Made by a program: the position numbers and the translations under genes | NCBI GenBank assembly: GCA_902772965.1 | Contig: CACYCT010000074.1 | Span: 1 to 45,669, forward strand | Direction of reading: 5' to 3' | From: an uncultured Bacteroidales bacterium | GTDB taxonomy: Bacteria > Bacteroidota > Bacteroidia > Bacteroidales > Muribaculaceae | DNA: 45,669 nt | The notes under the pieces: model-generated | Databases searched by the model: none | Seen by the model: the letters and a program-made list of their open reading frames with translations, nothing else | What the model was told of the DNA's origin: nothing | Part shown: positions 23,053 through 31,461 of the stretch, piece after piece | Numbering within the stretch: position 1 is the first letter of the stretch | Layout: each line of letters begins with the position of its first letter

Positions 23053-24189
23053 ATGAACCGCATACACCTCATCCTCATCACCCTGCTGATTGTATCGCTC
23101 CCGCTCGACACGCAAGCGAAAACCAAACTGCAAATCGCCCTCGAAGCCGCGCAAAAGCAATACGCCCCCGACAAGCGGACGGCCATATGGGACGTGAGCA
23201 CAACCAAGCAAAACGGCGTTACCGCCGTGACGGGCACCGTCGGAACACAGGCCCAGAAAGACCTGCTCGACGAGACACTCAAGCCTTTCAAAGCCACCAA
23301 CAACGTAGTTGTGCTCGAAAACACCCTGCCGCGCGACAAACGATGGGCACTGATCAAACTCGCCGTGGCCTCCCTCCGCTGCGACCCCAAGCACAGCGCC
23401 GAAATGGCCACGCAATGCGGCATGGGAACACCCGTGAAGGTGATTCAGATTGTCGACGATTGGGTGCGCGTGCAAATGCCGGACGACTACATCGCCTATG
23501 TACCCGAAAGTTCAATAACCTACCTGACCGCCGAACAATTTGCCACTTGGCGACAATCGAGACGCGTGATTGTGAACACCTACGCCACGCGATTGGTTGA
23601 CCAACCCGACGGAGACGCAACCGTTTCAGACCTCACGCTGAGCAACATCCTGCAAGTGCGCTCCGAAAACGGCAAATGGGTAGCCGTGACCACCCCCGAC
23701 GGACGGGAAGGCTACGTACTCCGCGCAGAGGTGACCGACATCAAGCAGTGGAGTGAGCAGTCGTTCAACGCCAACTTGCTTGAGACCACCGCACGGCGTA
23801 TGCTTGGCTCAGGATACCTCTGGGGAGGCACATCAACCAAAGCGACCGACTGCTCCGGACTGATGAAGGTGTGCTACCTCGCCAACGGAATCATTCTCCA
23901 ACGCGACGCCTCGCAACAAGCGCTCACCGGACAGAAAATAGCCGACTGGCACCAAGCCAAACTTGGCGACTTGCTCTTTTTCGGCAACTCAAAGACCGGT
24001 CGCGTCACCCATGTGGGAATGTACCTGCGCAACGGCGAGTATATCCACTGCTCGGGACAGGTGAAAATCAACAGCCTTGAACCCGGCAACGCCTTCTACC
24101 TCTACTCACCGCTTTCGGTCAGCCGCATCGACGGACAAATCGGAACCACCGGAATCACCTACGCCCGAAACCACCCCTGGTACTTCTAA
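23053..24189 (+). CDS. NlpC/P60 endopeptidase with SH3-like domains (YkfC-type)
   Basis: The true start is the ATG at 23053, which gives 378 residues and a signal peptide (MNRIHLILITLLIVSLPLDTQA); the frame is open upstream but that part overlaps the transglutaminase gene. The middle has bacterial SH3-like segments (VKVIQIVDDWVRVQMPDDY and later VRSENGKWVAVTTPDG). The C-terminal NlpC/P60 domain has C267 (TDCSGLMK), H320 (VTHVGMY) and H332 (YIHCSG). YkfC-type enzymes cut gamma-D-glutamyl bonds in murein peptides and release L-Ala-D-Glu. The dipeptide epimerase that follows would convert exactly that product, so the functional link is strong. The two-base gap to the previous stop implies coupling. 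Confidence 0.92.
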   Translation: MNRIHLILITLLIVSLPLDTQAKTKLQIALEAAQKQYAPDKRTAIWDVSTTKQNGVTAVTGTVGTQAQKDLLDETLKPFKATNNVVVLENTLPRDKRWALIKLAVASLRCDPKHSAEMATQCGMGTPVKVIQIVDDWVRVQMPDDYIAYVPESSITYLTAEQFATWRQSRRVIVNTYATRLVDQPDGDATVSDLTLSNILQVRSENGKWVAVTTPDGREGYVLRAEVTDIKQWSEQSFNANLLETTARRMLGSGYLWGGTSTKATDCSGLMKVCYLANGIILQRDASQQALTGQKIADWHQAKLGDLLFFGNSKTGRVTHVGMYLRNGEYIHCSGQVKINSLEPGNAFYLYSPLSVSRIDGQIGTTGITYARNHPWYF

Positions 24190-24207
24190 CCAATATTTGC
24201 TCAACAT

Positions 24208-25359
24208 ATGGACCGCAGAAAATTTTTAGCAAGCGCCGGACTGGGCCTCATGGCCGCAGCCTCGCCACTGCCGCTCGAAGCAGTTACACGTAGCCGCCGT
24301 CGCGGCAACACGCGCACCTCGGGCAGCAAAAAACTCAAACTCAGTTTCTTCCCCTACGAACTCCAACTCCGCCACGCCTTCAACCTCGCACGCTATAGCC
24401 GAACCACAACCCCCGATGTGCAAGTGACACTCGAATGGGACGGATACGTCGGCTACGGCGAGGCCTCCATGCCTCCCTATCTCGGAGAAAGCGTCGACAG
24501 CGTGACCAAATTCCTCGGTAGCCTCGACCTCGGGCAGTTCACCGACCCCTTCCGCATCGAAGACATCCTCGCTTACGTCGACAGCGTAGCCCCCAACAAT
24601 CGCGCCGCGAAAGCCTCGGTCGACATCGCACTCCACGACCTGCTCGGAAAAATCATGGGACAACCGTGGTACAAAATCTGGGGCCTCGACCCCGCCAAAG
24701 CGCCCGTGACCAGTTTCACCATCGGCATCGACACCGAAGAGGTCGTCCGGAAAAAGGTGGAAGAGGCGCGGCCCTATAAACTCATCAAAGTGAAAATGGG
24801 CCTCGACAACGACCAGCAAACCGTCGAGATCATCCGCCAGATGATGCCCGACGTGCCCATCTGCGTCGACTGCAACCAGGGTTGGAAAGACAAAGAACAC
24901 GCCCTTGACATGTGCTACTGGCTCAAAGAGCGCAACTGCGTTTTCGTCGAGCAACCGTTTGACAAGGAGTGGAACGACGAAACCGCCTGGCTGCGTGAGC
25001 GCTCACCCCTGCCCATCATCGCCGACGAAGCATTCCAGCGACTGCCCGACATCGTGCGGTTTAAAGGAATCTACGACGGAATCAACATCAAACTGATGAA
25101 ATCCACCGGTCTGCACGAAGCCTACAAGATGGTCACACTCGCCCGGGCGCTCGACATGAAGGTGATGCTCGGCTGCATGACCGAAACCTCCTGCGCCGTC
25201 ACGGCTGCGGCCAACCTATCGCCCCTTGTCGACTTCGCCGACCTCGACGGAAACCTGCTCATCGCCAACGACCGATTCAACGGAATGACCGTCGAAAACG
25301 GAAAAATCACACTCCACGATATTCCCGGACTGGGCATCACGCCCATCCCCGGAAAATAG
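24208..25359 (+). CDS. Dipeptide (L-Ala-D/L-Glu type) epimerase, enolase superfamily
   Basis: The 383-residue protein belongs to the muconate-lactonizing subgroup of the enolase superfamily. The KxK catalytic motif is in LIKVKMG. The metal ligands are the aspartate in VDCNQGW, the glutamate in EQPFD and the aspartate in IADEAF, and the second catalytic lysine is in NIKLMKSTG. Members of this type epimerise L-Ala-D-Glu to L-Ala-L-Glu in murein-peptide recycling. The N-terminus MDRRKFLASAGLGLMAAAS carries a twin-arginine-like motif, so it may be exported folded. It is the last gene of the transglutaminase - NlpC/P60 - epimerase operon. Substrate range among dipeptides cannot be judged from sequence alone. 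Confidence 0.9.
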   Translation: MDRRKFLASAGLGLMAAASPLPLEAVTRSRRRGNTRTSGSKKLKLSFFPYELQLRHAFNLARYSRTTTPDVQVTLEWDGYVGYGEASMPPYLGESVDSVTKFLGSLDLGQFTDPFRIEDILAYVDSVAPNNRAAKASVDIALHDLLGKIMGQPWYKIWGLDPAKAPVTSFTIGIDTEEVVRKKVEEARPYKLIKVKMGLDNDQQTVEIIRQMMPDVPICVDCNQGWKDKEHALDMCYWLKERNCVFVEQPFDKEWNDETAWLRERSPLPIIADEAFQRLPDIVRFKGIYDGINIKLMKSTGLHEAYKMVTLARALDMKVMLGCMTETSCAVTAAANLSPLVDFADLDGNLLIANDRFNGMTVENGKITLHDIPGLGITPIPGK

Positions 25360-25378
25360 TGACATTAATCCAGAAAGA

Positions 25379-25415
25379 TTCAACAGAGTTGCCGTGAATC
25401 GACAACTCTGTTGAA
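25379..25415. terminator. Perfect hairpin between the epimerase and SGNH genes
   Basis: TTCAACAGAGTTG (25379-25391) and CAACTCTGTTGAA (25403-25415) form a perfect 13-bp stem with an 11-base loop. No T-run follows, and it ends 18 bases before the SGNH start, so it might also act on translation. Confidence 0.6.
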
Positions 25416-25433
25416 TCCAAATGAAAACCGCCC

Positions 25434-26243
25434 ATGAACAAACACCTACTCGCGCTCGCCGGACTTTTACTCACCGCCTTGCTCCTTTTCGGCGCGCTAT
25501 CGTTTTGGCCCGACGGAATCAACATCGCCGGTACAACGCTCAATACCCCGACCTTCGCCGAAACCTTGCTCGCTCCCACCGACTCCGCCCCCAACACCAC
25601 CGCAGGAGCCTCGCAAACCGAATCCGAAAGCGACGCACCCGTGGCCAAGCAGAAAACCAAACCCCTACCCGCACCGCTCGACACCGCGGCGAAAACCATC
25701 TTGTTCATCGGCGATTCCATGCTCGAAGGGCTCGGGCCGCGCATGGCTGCCTACGCCAAGCAAAACGGACACACCCTCATCAACGTCATCTGGTATTCCA
25801 GCACCACCGAAATCTGGGGCAAATCCACACGACTGCAAGAACTCATCGCTACGCATCATCCCAACTACATCCTCGTTTGCCTCGGAGCCAACGAATTGTT
25901 TGTGAGCGACATAAAGCGGAAACGACAACGATACCTCGACAACATCCTCAGCCAGATCGGACAAATCCCCTACGTCTGGATCGGGCCGCCAAACTGGAAA
26001 CCCGACACCGGCATCAACGACATGCTTCAGGCCTCCTGCGCGCAAGGGACGTTTTTCCTGAGCAACGGTCAGCACTTCGACCGCTCGAAAGACGGCGCCC
26101 ACCCCACACGGCAATCGGCTTACGCGTGGGCCGACCGAGTGTGCAAATGGATAACCGAATCCTCGGCACACCCCATCCGCCTGAGCAAACCCGACTTCGA
26201 GAAAGCCCGTTGCAAAACCATCGTCTACCAACCCCAACGCTAA
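25434..26243 (+). CDS. SGNH/GDSL-family hydrolase, membrane-anchored
   Basis: The 269 residues start with one hydrophobic segment (about 5-25), an anchor or signal, and a low-complexity Thr/Ala/Ser linker to about residue 85. The SGNH domain shows block I FIGDSML with S95, block III GANEL near residue 152, and block V DGAHP with D220 and H223. These enzymes add or remove O-acetyl groups on glycans. The MBOAT acyltransferase starts four bases later, a pairing typical of O-acetylation systems in which MBOAT moves the acyl group across the membrane and the SGNH protein delivers it. The target could be peptidoglycan or a surface polysaccharide. Confidence 0.88.
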   Translation: MNKHLLALAGLLLTALLLFGALSFWPDGINIAGTTLNTPTFAETLLAPTDSAPNTTAGASQTESESDAPVAKQKTKPLPAPLDTAAKTILFIGDSMLEGLGPRMAAYAKQNGHTLINVIWYSSTTEIWGKSTRLQELIATHHPNYILVCLGANELFVSDIKRKRQRYLDNILSQIGQIPYVWIGPPNWKPDTGINDMLQASCAQGTFFLSNGQHFDRSKDGAHPTRQSAYAWADRVCKWITESSAHPIRLSKPDFEKARCKTIVYQPQR

Positions 26244-26247
26244 GCCG

Positions 26248-27732
26248 ATGAACAACCTGCTTAATATCAGCACGTTTTGCCACAACGCTGTGGCTCAACT
26301 CGGTTACGACCCCTCCCAGCCGTTGATGTTCTCGAGCGGGTTGTTCTGGGTGTTGTTTCTGCTGTTCCTGCCGCTTTACGCCCTCTTGCGGAACAGACAG
26401 ACGCAGATGATGCTCTTCGTGACGGCATTCAGCCTGTTGCTGATGTACAAATCAAGCGGGTGGTATCTGCTTCTGCTCGTGGCCACCTCGCTGTTTGACT
26501 TCTTCCTCGCCCGACGAATCGCAGCCTCAACCGACACCCGCACCCGGCGAACGCTGCTCATCACCTCCATCGTCCTGTCGGCGGGCACACTGGTCGCTTT
26601 CAAATACACCAACTTCCTCCTCTTCAACCTCGACGCTATTATAGGCAGGAACTTCCAGCCACTCGACATCGTGCTGCCCATCGGAATCTCGTTCTACACC
26701 TTCCGGACAATCAGTTACGTCGTTGACGTTTACAAAAACAAATTGTCGCCAACCGACAATTACCTCGAATACATCTTCTTTCTCAGTTACTTTCCCTGCC
26801 TTGTTGCCGGCCCGATTGTGCGCGCGGTTGACTTCCTGCCGCAGATCCGGCAGCCACGCCGACTGTCTTCCTCAATGGTTTGGGGAGGAATGTGGCTGGT
26901 GATGCTTGGTATACTCAAGAAAGCCGTCGCCGCCGACTACCTCGCCCAATACGTCAACATCGCCTTCGGCAATCCCGAGGGTTACAGCGGCGTGGAACTT
27001 CTCATGGCCATTCTCGGCTACACGATGCAGATCTATCTCGATTTCTCGGGCTATTCCGACATGGCCATCGGCCTCGGGCGAATCATGGGCTTTGACCTCG
27101 GGGTGAACTTCGACAGTCCGTACCGGTCGCTGAACGTGACCGAGTTCTGGCGCCGCTGGCACATCTCGCTCTCGCTCTGGCTGCGCGACTACATCTACAT
27201 CGCCCTCGGCGGCAACCGTCGCGGCCGCACACGGCAGTACATCAACCTGATGGCCACCATGCTCATTGGCGGATTGTGGCATGGCGCGGCATGGAAGTTC
27301 ATCTTCTGGGGAGCGGGGCACGGAGCGGCCTTGTGCGGCCACAAGGCGCTCATGCCGTGGCTGAAGCGGATTCCCGACACGCCGGTTGTGAAGTTCTGCT
27401 CCTGGCTGATCACATTTGTGATTGTGTCGCTGCTGTGGGTATTTTTCCGCGCGGACAGTTTCGAGGTGGCCTGCGAGGTGATCGGAGGCACATTCTCTCG
27501 CTTCGACCTCGCATACCTGCCCGTGTTCGCCCAGGTGCGCAACACGTGGTGCATCGTGCTCGTGCTCGCCTTCGCGCTCCATTACCTGCCCGATGGGGTT
27601 TGCGCCGACCTGCGCCGCAGGTTCATCGCCGCGCCGTGGATAGTGAAATGGGTGCTGTTTGTCATTTTGGTGCAACTCGTGCTTCAATTCTCCGCCGCCG
27701 ACGTGCAGCCGTTCATCTACGCCCAATTCTAA
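26248..27732 (+). CDS. MBOAT family O-acyltransferase (AlgI/PatA-like)
   Basis: The 494-residue protein has about ten to twelve transmembrane helices. The active-site histidine is H345 in GGLWHGAAW, with a second histidine at 358 (GAGHG). The cytoplasmic-loop signature SLNVTEFWRRWHISLS and the FYTFRTISYVVD segment are typical of AlgI. The protein passes acyl groups, usually acetyl, through the inner membrane for glycan modification. It forms a unit with the preceding SGNH hydrolase. The usual second periplasmic acetyltransferase is not seen downstream, so the upstream SGNH protein is the likely partner. Confidence 0.93.
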   Translation: MNNLLNISTFCHNAVAQLGYDPSQPLMFSSGLFWVLFLLFLPLYALLRNRQTQMMLFVTAFSLLLMYKSSGWYLLLLVATSLFDFFLARRIAASTDTRTRRTLLITSIVLSAGTLVAFKYTNFLLFNLDAIIGRNFQPLDIVLPIGISFYTFRTISYVVDVYKNKLSPTDNYLEYIFFLSYFPCLVAGPIVRAVDFLPQIRQPRRLSSSMVWGGMWLVMLGILKKAVAADYLAQYVNIAFGNPEGYSGVELLMAILGYTMQIYLDFSGYSDMAIGLGRIMGFDLGVNFDSPYRSLNVTEFWRRWHISLSLWLRDYIYIALGGNRRGRTRQYINLMATMLIGGLWHGAAWKFIFWGAGHGAALCGHKALMPWLKRIPDTPVVKFCSWLITFVIVSLLWVFFRADSFEVACEVIGGTFSRFDLAYLPVFAQVRNTWCIVLVLAFALHYLPDGVCADLRRRFIAAPWIVKWVLFVILVQLVLQFSAADVQPFIYAQF

Positions 27733-27755
27733 CAGAGTTGATTCCCCATAAAAAC

Positions 27756-27796
27756 GAAAAACGTGACACGGGGACGGTTCTTTTGGCACGTTTTTC
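27756..27796. repeat. REP-like hairpin with the GACACGGGGACGG motif
   Basis: GAAAAACGTG (27756-27765) pairs perfectly with CACGTTTTTC (27787-27796); the loop contains ACACGGGGACGGTTCTTTTG. To my memory this loop sequence recurs in many unrelated bacterial genomes near REP-associated tyrosine transposases. It may also terminate the MBOAT transcript. Further on, TTCGCGGG (27875-27882), CCCGCGAA (27893-27900) and TTCGCGGGG (27924-27932) form another small inverted cluster. Confidence 0.6.
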
Positions 27797-27962
27797 AGAC
27801 TGAACGGCAACAGCAAAAACATAAATCCGGTTATTCGCGCATGTCATTTAAAAGTGACCTATACTCCAAAAGCTTTCGCGGGATAAGGTTTCCCCGCGAA
27901 TCGGCGGAAACACTTCACACCGGTTCGCGGGGATATTTCAAACGCGACGTAATTCAGGTGAG

Positions 27963-29351
27963 TCAGTTCCGGCTCAGTTGGAGCACGATTTGCCTCACTT
28001 GCTCGCCGAGTTGTTGGGCGCGCTCTTGGGTGTGCGCTTCAGAGTAGATGCGGATGATGGGTTCGGTGTTGCTCTTGCGTAGGTGTACCCACGAGTCTTC
28101 GAAGTCGATTTTCACGCCGTCGATAGTGGTGACGCGTTCTCCGGCAAAGTGTTTCTCAATGGCTTTGAGGATGGCGTCAACGTCCATTTCGGGCCGGAGT
28201 TCGAGTTTGGTTTTCGCGATGACGTATTGGGGATAACCGGCTTTGAGTTGGCTGACGGTTTTTCCGCTTTTGGCCAGCAGGGTCAGGAACAGCGCCACGC
28301 CTACGAGCGCGTCGCGTCCGTAATGGAGTTCGGGATAGATCACTCCGCCGTTACCCTCTCCGCCGATGACGGCGTTGGTGCGGCGCATTTCGGTGGTGAC
28401 GTTGACCTCACCCACAGCGGCGGCGGTATATGTGCACCCGTGGCTGAGGGTAACGTCCCGCAGGGCGCGCGAGGAGGACAGGTTGCTCACGGTTGCTCCC
28501 GGGGTGTGGCTGAGCACGTAGTCGGCCACGGCCACGAGGGTGTACTCCTCAACGAAGAACTCTCCGTTTTCCATCACGATGGCGAGGCGGTCAACGTCGG
28601 GGTCAACCACGAATCCGACGTCGGCCTTCCCCGAGCGCATAAAATCGCTGATGGCTGTGAGGTTCTCGGGAATGGGTTCGGGTGTGTGCCCGAAGTTACC
28701 GGTTGGGTCGCAGAATAGTTTCTCGACGTGTTTCACGCCAAGGGCGTCAAGCAGTTTCGGTATTGCGATTCCGCCCACGGAGTTCACCGCGTCGACGGCT
28801 ACGGTGAAGTTCGCTTTGCGGATGGCTTCTTCGTCGACCAGCGGCAGCGCGAGCACGGCATCGATATGCCGGCGGAGGTAGGTGTAGTTTTTCTGTTCGC
28901 GTCCGAGGTGGTCAACGTCGGCGAAGTTGAACTCGGCGGCTTCGGCGATGGCGAGCACCTGCTTTCCTTCCTCGTCGGTGAGGAACTCTCCGCGGGCGTT
29001 GAGCAGTTTGAGCGCGTTCCACTGTTTTGGGTTGTGCGAGGCGGTGATGATGATTCCTCCGCAGGCGTGCTCTTCAACTACGGCGAGTTCGGTGGTGGGT
29101 GTGGTGGCGAGGCCGATGTTGACCACGTCGAAACCCATTCCCGTGAGCGTTCCCACAACGAGGTTGAGCACCATTCGGCCGGACAGTCGGGCGTCGCGGC
29201 CCACAACGATAACGTTCGACCGCGATGACTGTTGGCGCATCAGTGTGGCATAGGCTGAGGTGAATTTCACGATATCCACAGGCGAGAGACCCTCGCCGGC
29301 GCGGCCGCCTATGGTGCCGCGGATGCCTGAAATGGATTTAATCAGAGACAT
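27963..29351 (-). CDS. glmM: Phosphoglucosamine mutase (phosphohexomutase family)
   Basis: The 462-residue protein is an alpha-D-phosphohexomutase. The phosphoserine is S105 in TASHNP; the magnesium loop is DPDVDR, the sugar-binding loop GGEGNGG and the phosphate-binding loop RKSNTEPIIRIYSEA. In Bacteroidetes this form is taken as GlmM, which converts glucosamine 6-phosphate to glucosamine 1-phosphate for UDP-GlcNAc, though phosphomannomutase or phosphoglucomutase activity cannot be excluded. It lies last in a minus-strand unit nrnA - DUF4827 - glmM, 72 bases behind the lipoprotein gene. Confidence 0.92.
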   Translation of the reverse strand: MSLIKSISGIRGTIGGRAGEGLSPVDIVKFTSAYATLMRQQSSRSNVIVVGRDARLSGRMVLNLVVGTLTGMGFDVVNIGLATTPTTELAVVEEHACGGIIITASHNPKQWNALKLLNARGEFLTDEEGKQVLAIAEAAEFNFADVDHLGREQKNYTYLRRHIDAVLALPLVDEEAIRKANFTVAVDAVNSVGGIAIPKLLDALGVKHVEKLFCDPTGNFGHTPEPIPENLTAISDFMRSGKADVGFVVDPDVDRLAIVMENGEFFVEEYTLVAVADYVLSHTPGATVSNLSSSRALRDVTLSHGCTYTAAAVGEVNVTTEMRRTNAVIGGEGNGGVIYPELHYGRDALVGVALFLTLLAKSGKTVSQLKAGYPQYVIAKTKLELRPEMDVDAILKAIEKHFAGERVTTIDGVKIDFEDSWVHLRKSNTEPIIRIYSEAHTQERAQQLGEQVRQIVLQLSRN

Positions 29352-29423
29352 GACTGTGTTGCTGAGAGAGATTATTATTTGACAAGTTTTGACAATTCAC
29401 GCGTTTTTCCGGGGGACTTCGGC

Positions 29424-30002
29424 CTACATCATGCTGTGGAAGTATCTGACGTGGATCAGGTAGGGCTGCACGTAGGATATTTCCTCGGTTATTCCGTATA
29501 GCGACTTGATGATCAGATTCACCTCAGCCTCTGCGCCGAGGTAGTTGAGCGGGAGTTGGATGCCGTAGCCCCATTGCGCGGAGGCGGGCATGGTGAAGTC
29601 CTTAAATTGGAAGTAGGTGGGTTGGAAACTCACATCGAGTTCGTTGCTGAAATCCACCGTAAGTGTCTTGGTGCTGTACCACGTGACGAGGTTGTAGCGG
29701 GTGTAGCGGAAGTAGATGGTTTGCCCAGTCTTCGCTTTGTCGTTTTCCCGGTCTCCGGCGTCAATCACTTGCATGTAGACGTTGCTTTCGGGGTCGAGGC
29801 GGTAGAAGGGTGCGTCTTTCCCTGTCTCGAAAACGGAGTCTTTGGGGATTTCGTTTTCGATGCGCTGTGTTCGCAGGTAGGCGTTGATGGCGTGCCGCTC
29901 GGTGTTGAGCCGGTCGCTGTAACTCTCGTTGTTACTGCATGCGCTCACGAGGAGCAGCAGGGCGAGGAGCAGGCCGATGTGGCGGAGTGATGGTTTACTC
30001 AT
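29424..30002 (-). CDS. DUF4827 family lipoprotein
   Basis: The 192-residue product has a lipoprotein signal peptide with lipobox VSAC (cysteine at residue 22). The rest looks like DUF4827, a Bacteroidetes family with an FKBP-like fold: YRLDPESNVYMQVIDAG, the K-TGQTIYFRYTRYN strand and QWGYGIQLPLNYLG. Peptidyl-prolyl isomerase activity is unproven. Its start overlaps the end of the nrnA-like gene by eight bases, and glmM follows, so it is part of one operon. It probably sits in the periplasm, attached to a membrane. Confidence 0.87.
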   Translation of the reverse strand: MSKPSLRHIGLLLALLLLVSACSNNESYSDRLNTERHAINAYLRTQRIENEIPKDSVFETGKDAPFYRLDPESNVYMQVIDAGDRENDKAKTGQTIYFRYTRYNLVTWYSTKTLTVDFSNELDVSFQPTYFQFKDFTMPASAQWGYGIQLPLNYLGAEAEVNLIIKSLYGITEEISYVQPYLIHVRYFHSMM

Positions 30003-31053
30003 TGGGTATGGTTGTGGGTTGTTTTTCAGTGGGTGTCAATTCGGGGATGATCTCGTGCTCGATTATGTGGAGCGCTTGCTGTATTGTTCCTTTGAAGTCT
30101 CCTCCGGCGGCATTGATGTGTCCGCCTCCGCCGAAGTACCGGCTGCAGATCCGGCTCACGTCGAGGTCTCCTTTGCTCCGGCAGGAAATCTTCACGATTT
30201 CGGGGTCTTGGCGGACAAAGATGGAGCATCGTACCGCGGGCATGGAGAGGGGTCTGTTCACGAGTCCCTCGGTGTCGCCGCGCTGGTACTTGTACCGGAG
30301 GAGTTCTTCCTGGTCGAGCGTGATGACCGCCACGCCCTGAGGCTGGTGGATGGTCATTTTCCGGTCGAGGGCATATCCCTGCAATCGCAGCGAGTGCTCG
30401 CTGAAGGTGTTCATCGCCTGTGCGAAGAGTTGCTGCTTGTTGATTTTCCGGCGCATGAGTGAGGCCTGAATCTCGTACAGGTCGGGGTCTTCGCAGGAGT
30501 AGGTGAAGTTTCCGGTGTCGGTCATCATTCCCACATAGAGGCAAATGGCCACCGGCTTGTCAATAAGCGGCAACATTCGCGACTGCATCAGAATCCGGTA
30601 CACGAGTTCGCAGGTAGATGACATTTCGGGATATGAGAAGCAGAGGTCAAAAACGGGTTCGGGCCGCTCGTGGTGGTCGATGAGCACTTTGGGCGCTTTG
30701 GCGTTGCTGATGAGCGGTCCGAGCGTGTCGATGCGCTGCATGGAGTTGAAGTCGAGGCAGAAGATGAGTTGCGCCTGGTCGAGCAACCGCTCCACGACGG
30801 GCTGCTTGCTGGCTTCGACAAAGGTGATGATTTGGTTTACCGTGGGCAGGAAAGCGAGCGTGGCCGGGTATCTGTCGGGAATCACGACGTTCGCGTTCTT
30901 ACCCAACTGGGCGAGCACGCGCCGCAGTGCCAGCACCGAGCCGAGCGCGTCGCCATCGGGCGAGCGGTGGCACGTGAGCACGACATTGTCGGCTTGGTCA
31001 AGCAGTTGGAACAGCCTATCGAGTGCTTCTTGGTTTATCACTGAGCGAATCAT
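29995..31053 (-). CDS. nrnA: DHH-family phosphoesterase, NrnA-like
   Basis: The 352 residues contain a DHH domain (CHRSPDGDALGS with D33 and D35, a second acidic site CLDFNSM, and IDHHERP near 125) and a C-terminal DHHA1 domain ending in the GGGGHINAAGG motif. NrnA-like proteins degrade short oligoribonucleotides to mononucleotides and dephosphorylate pAp, with manganese, in the cytoplasm. It leads a minus-strand operon and is overlapped by the DUF4827 gene. The start at 31053 (MIRSVINQEALDRL) agrees with the family N-terminus. Confidence 0.92.
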   Translation of the reverse strand: MIRSVINQEALDRLFQLLDQADNVVLTCHRSPDGDALGSVLALRRVLAQLGKNANVVIPDRYPATLAFLPTVNQIITFVEASKQPVVERLLDQAQLIFCLDFNSMQRIDTLGPLISNAKAPKVLIDHHERPEPVFDLCFSYPEMSSTCELVYRILMQSRMLPLIDKPVAICLYVGMMTDTGNFTYSCEDPDLYEIQASLMRRKINKQQLFAQAMNTFSEHSLRLQGYALDRKMTIHQPQGVAVITLDQEELLRYKYQRGDTEGLVNRPLSMPAVRCSIFVRQDPEIVKISCRSKGDLDVSRICSRYFGGGGHINAAGGDFKGTIQQALHIIEHEIIPELTPTEKQPTTIPNE

Positions 31054-31114
31054 AACGCGATTGTTTTATTCCTTTGGCGCGTGTCGACACGGAGATGTCA
31101 ACGCAACAGAATCA

Positions 31115-31122
31115 CAAAGGTA
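31115..31122 (-). promoter_or_regulatory. -7 box of the nrnA operon
   Basis: The minus strand reads TACCTTTG, a full match, 61 bases upstream of the nrnA start. Between it and the GH5 promoter (31123-31396) I see no gene, RNA or repeat. Confidence 0.55.
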
Positions 31123-31396
31123 CAACTTTTTTCTGTTTGCCCGCCGCCTTCGGAGGGGATTTTCTCTGTTTTCACGGATTTTTAAACTTTTTTTGCGCTC
31201 GTGCATCCCGCCGCAGCGTCTCAACGAATCCATGCAAATCAGCCTCTTAGTGGGCCATATCCACGCTGATGAACTGGTAATGTGGATTCACACTGCAACA
31301 TCGGGATAAGCCGATAAACCGTGACTGTGCCATGCAGACGCAGGCTGCAAAAGAGAAGAACATTCGCATAAAACTGAACTGAATTTGAATTATTTT

Positions 31397-31429
31397 TTTG
31401 CACGATTCGAGATTTTATTATTAATTTTG
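31397..31429 (+). promoter_or_regulatory. Promoter of the GH5 gene
   Basis: TTTG (31397-31400) and TAATTTTG (31422-31429), both consensus, are 21 bases apart. The ATG is at 31462. Confidence 0.7.
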
Positions 31430-31461
31430 CGGTTTAAAAAAATAGGTAATCCGACACAACT

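Noticed and set aside
26872..27822. 316-residue minus-strand frame
   Set aside because: It is antisense to the MBOAT gene and crosses its terminator; His/Glu-rich shadow.
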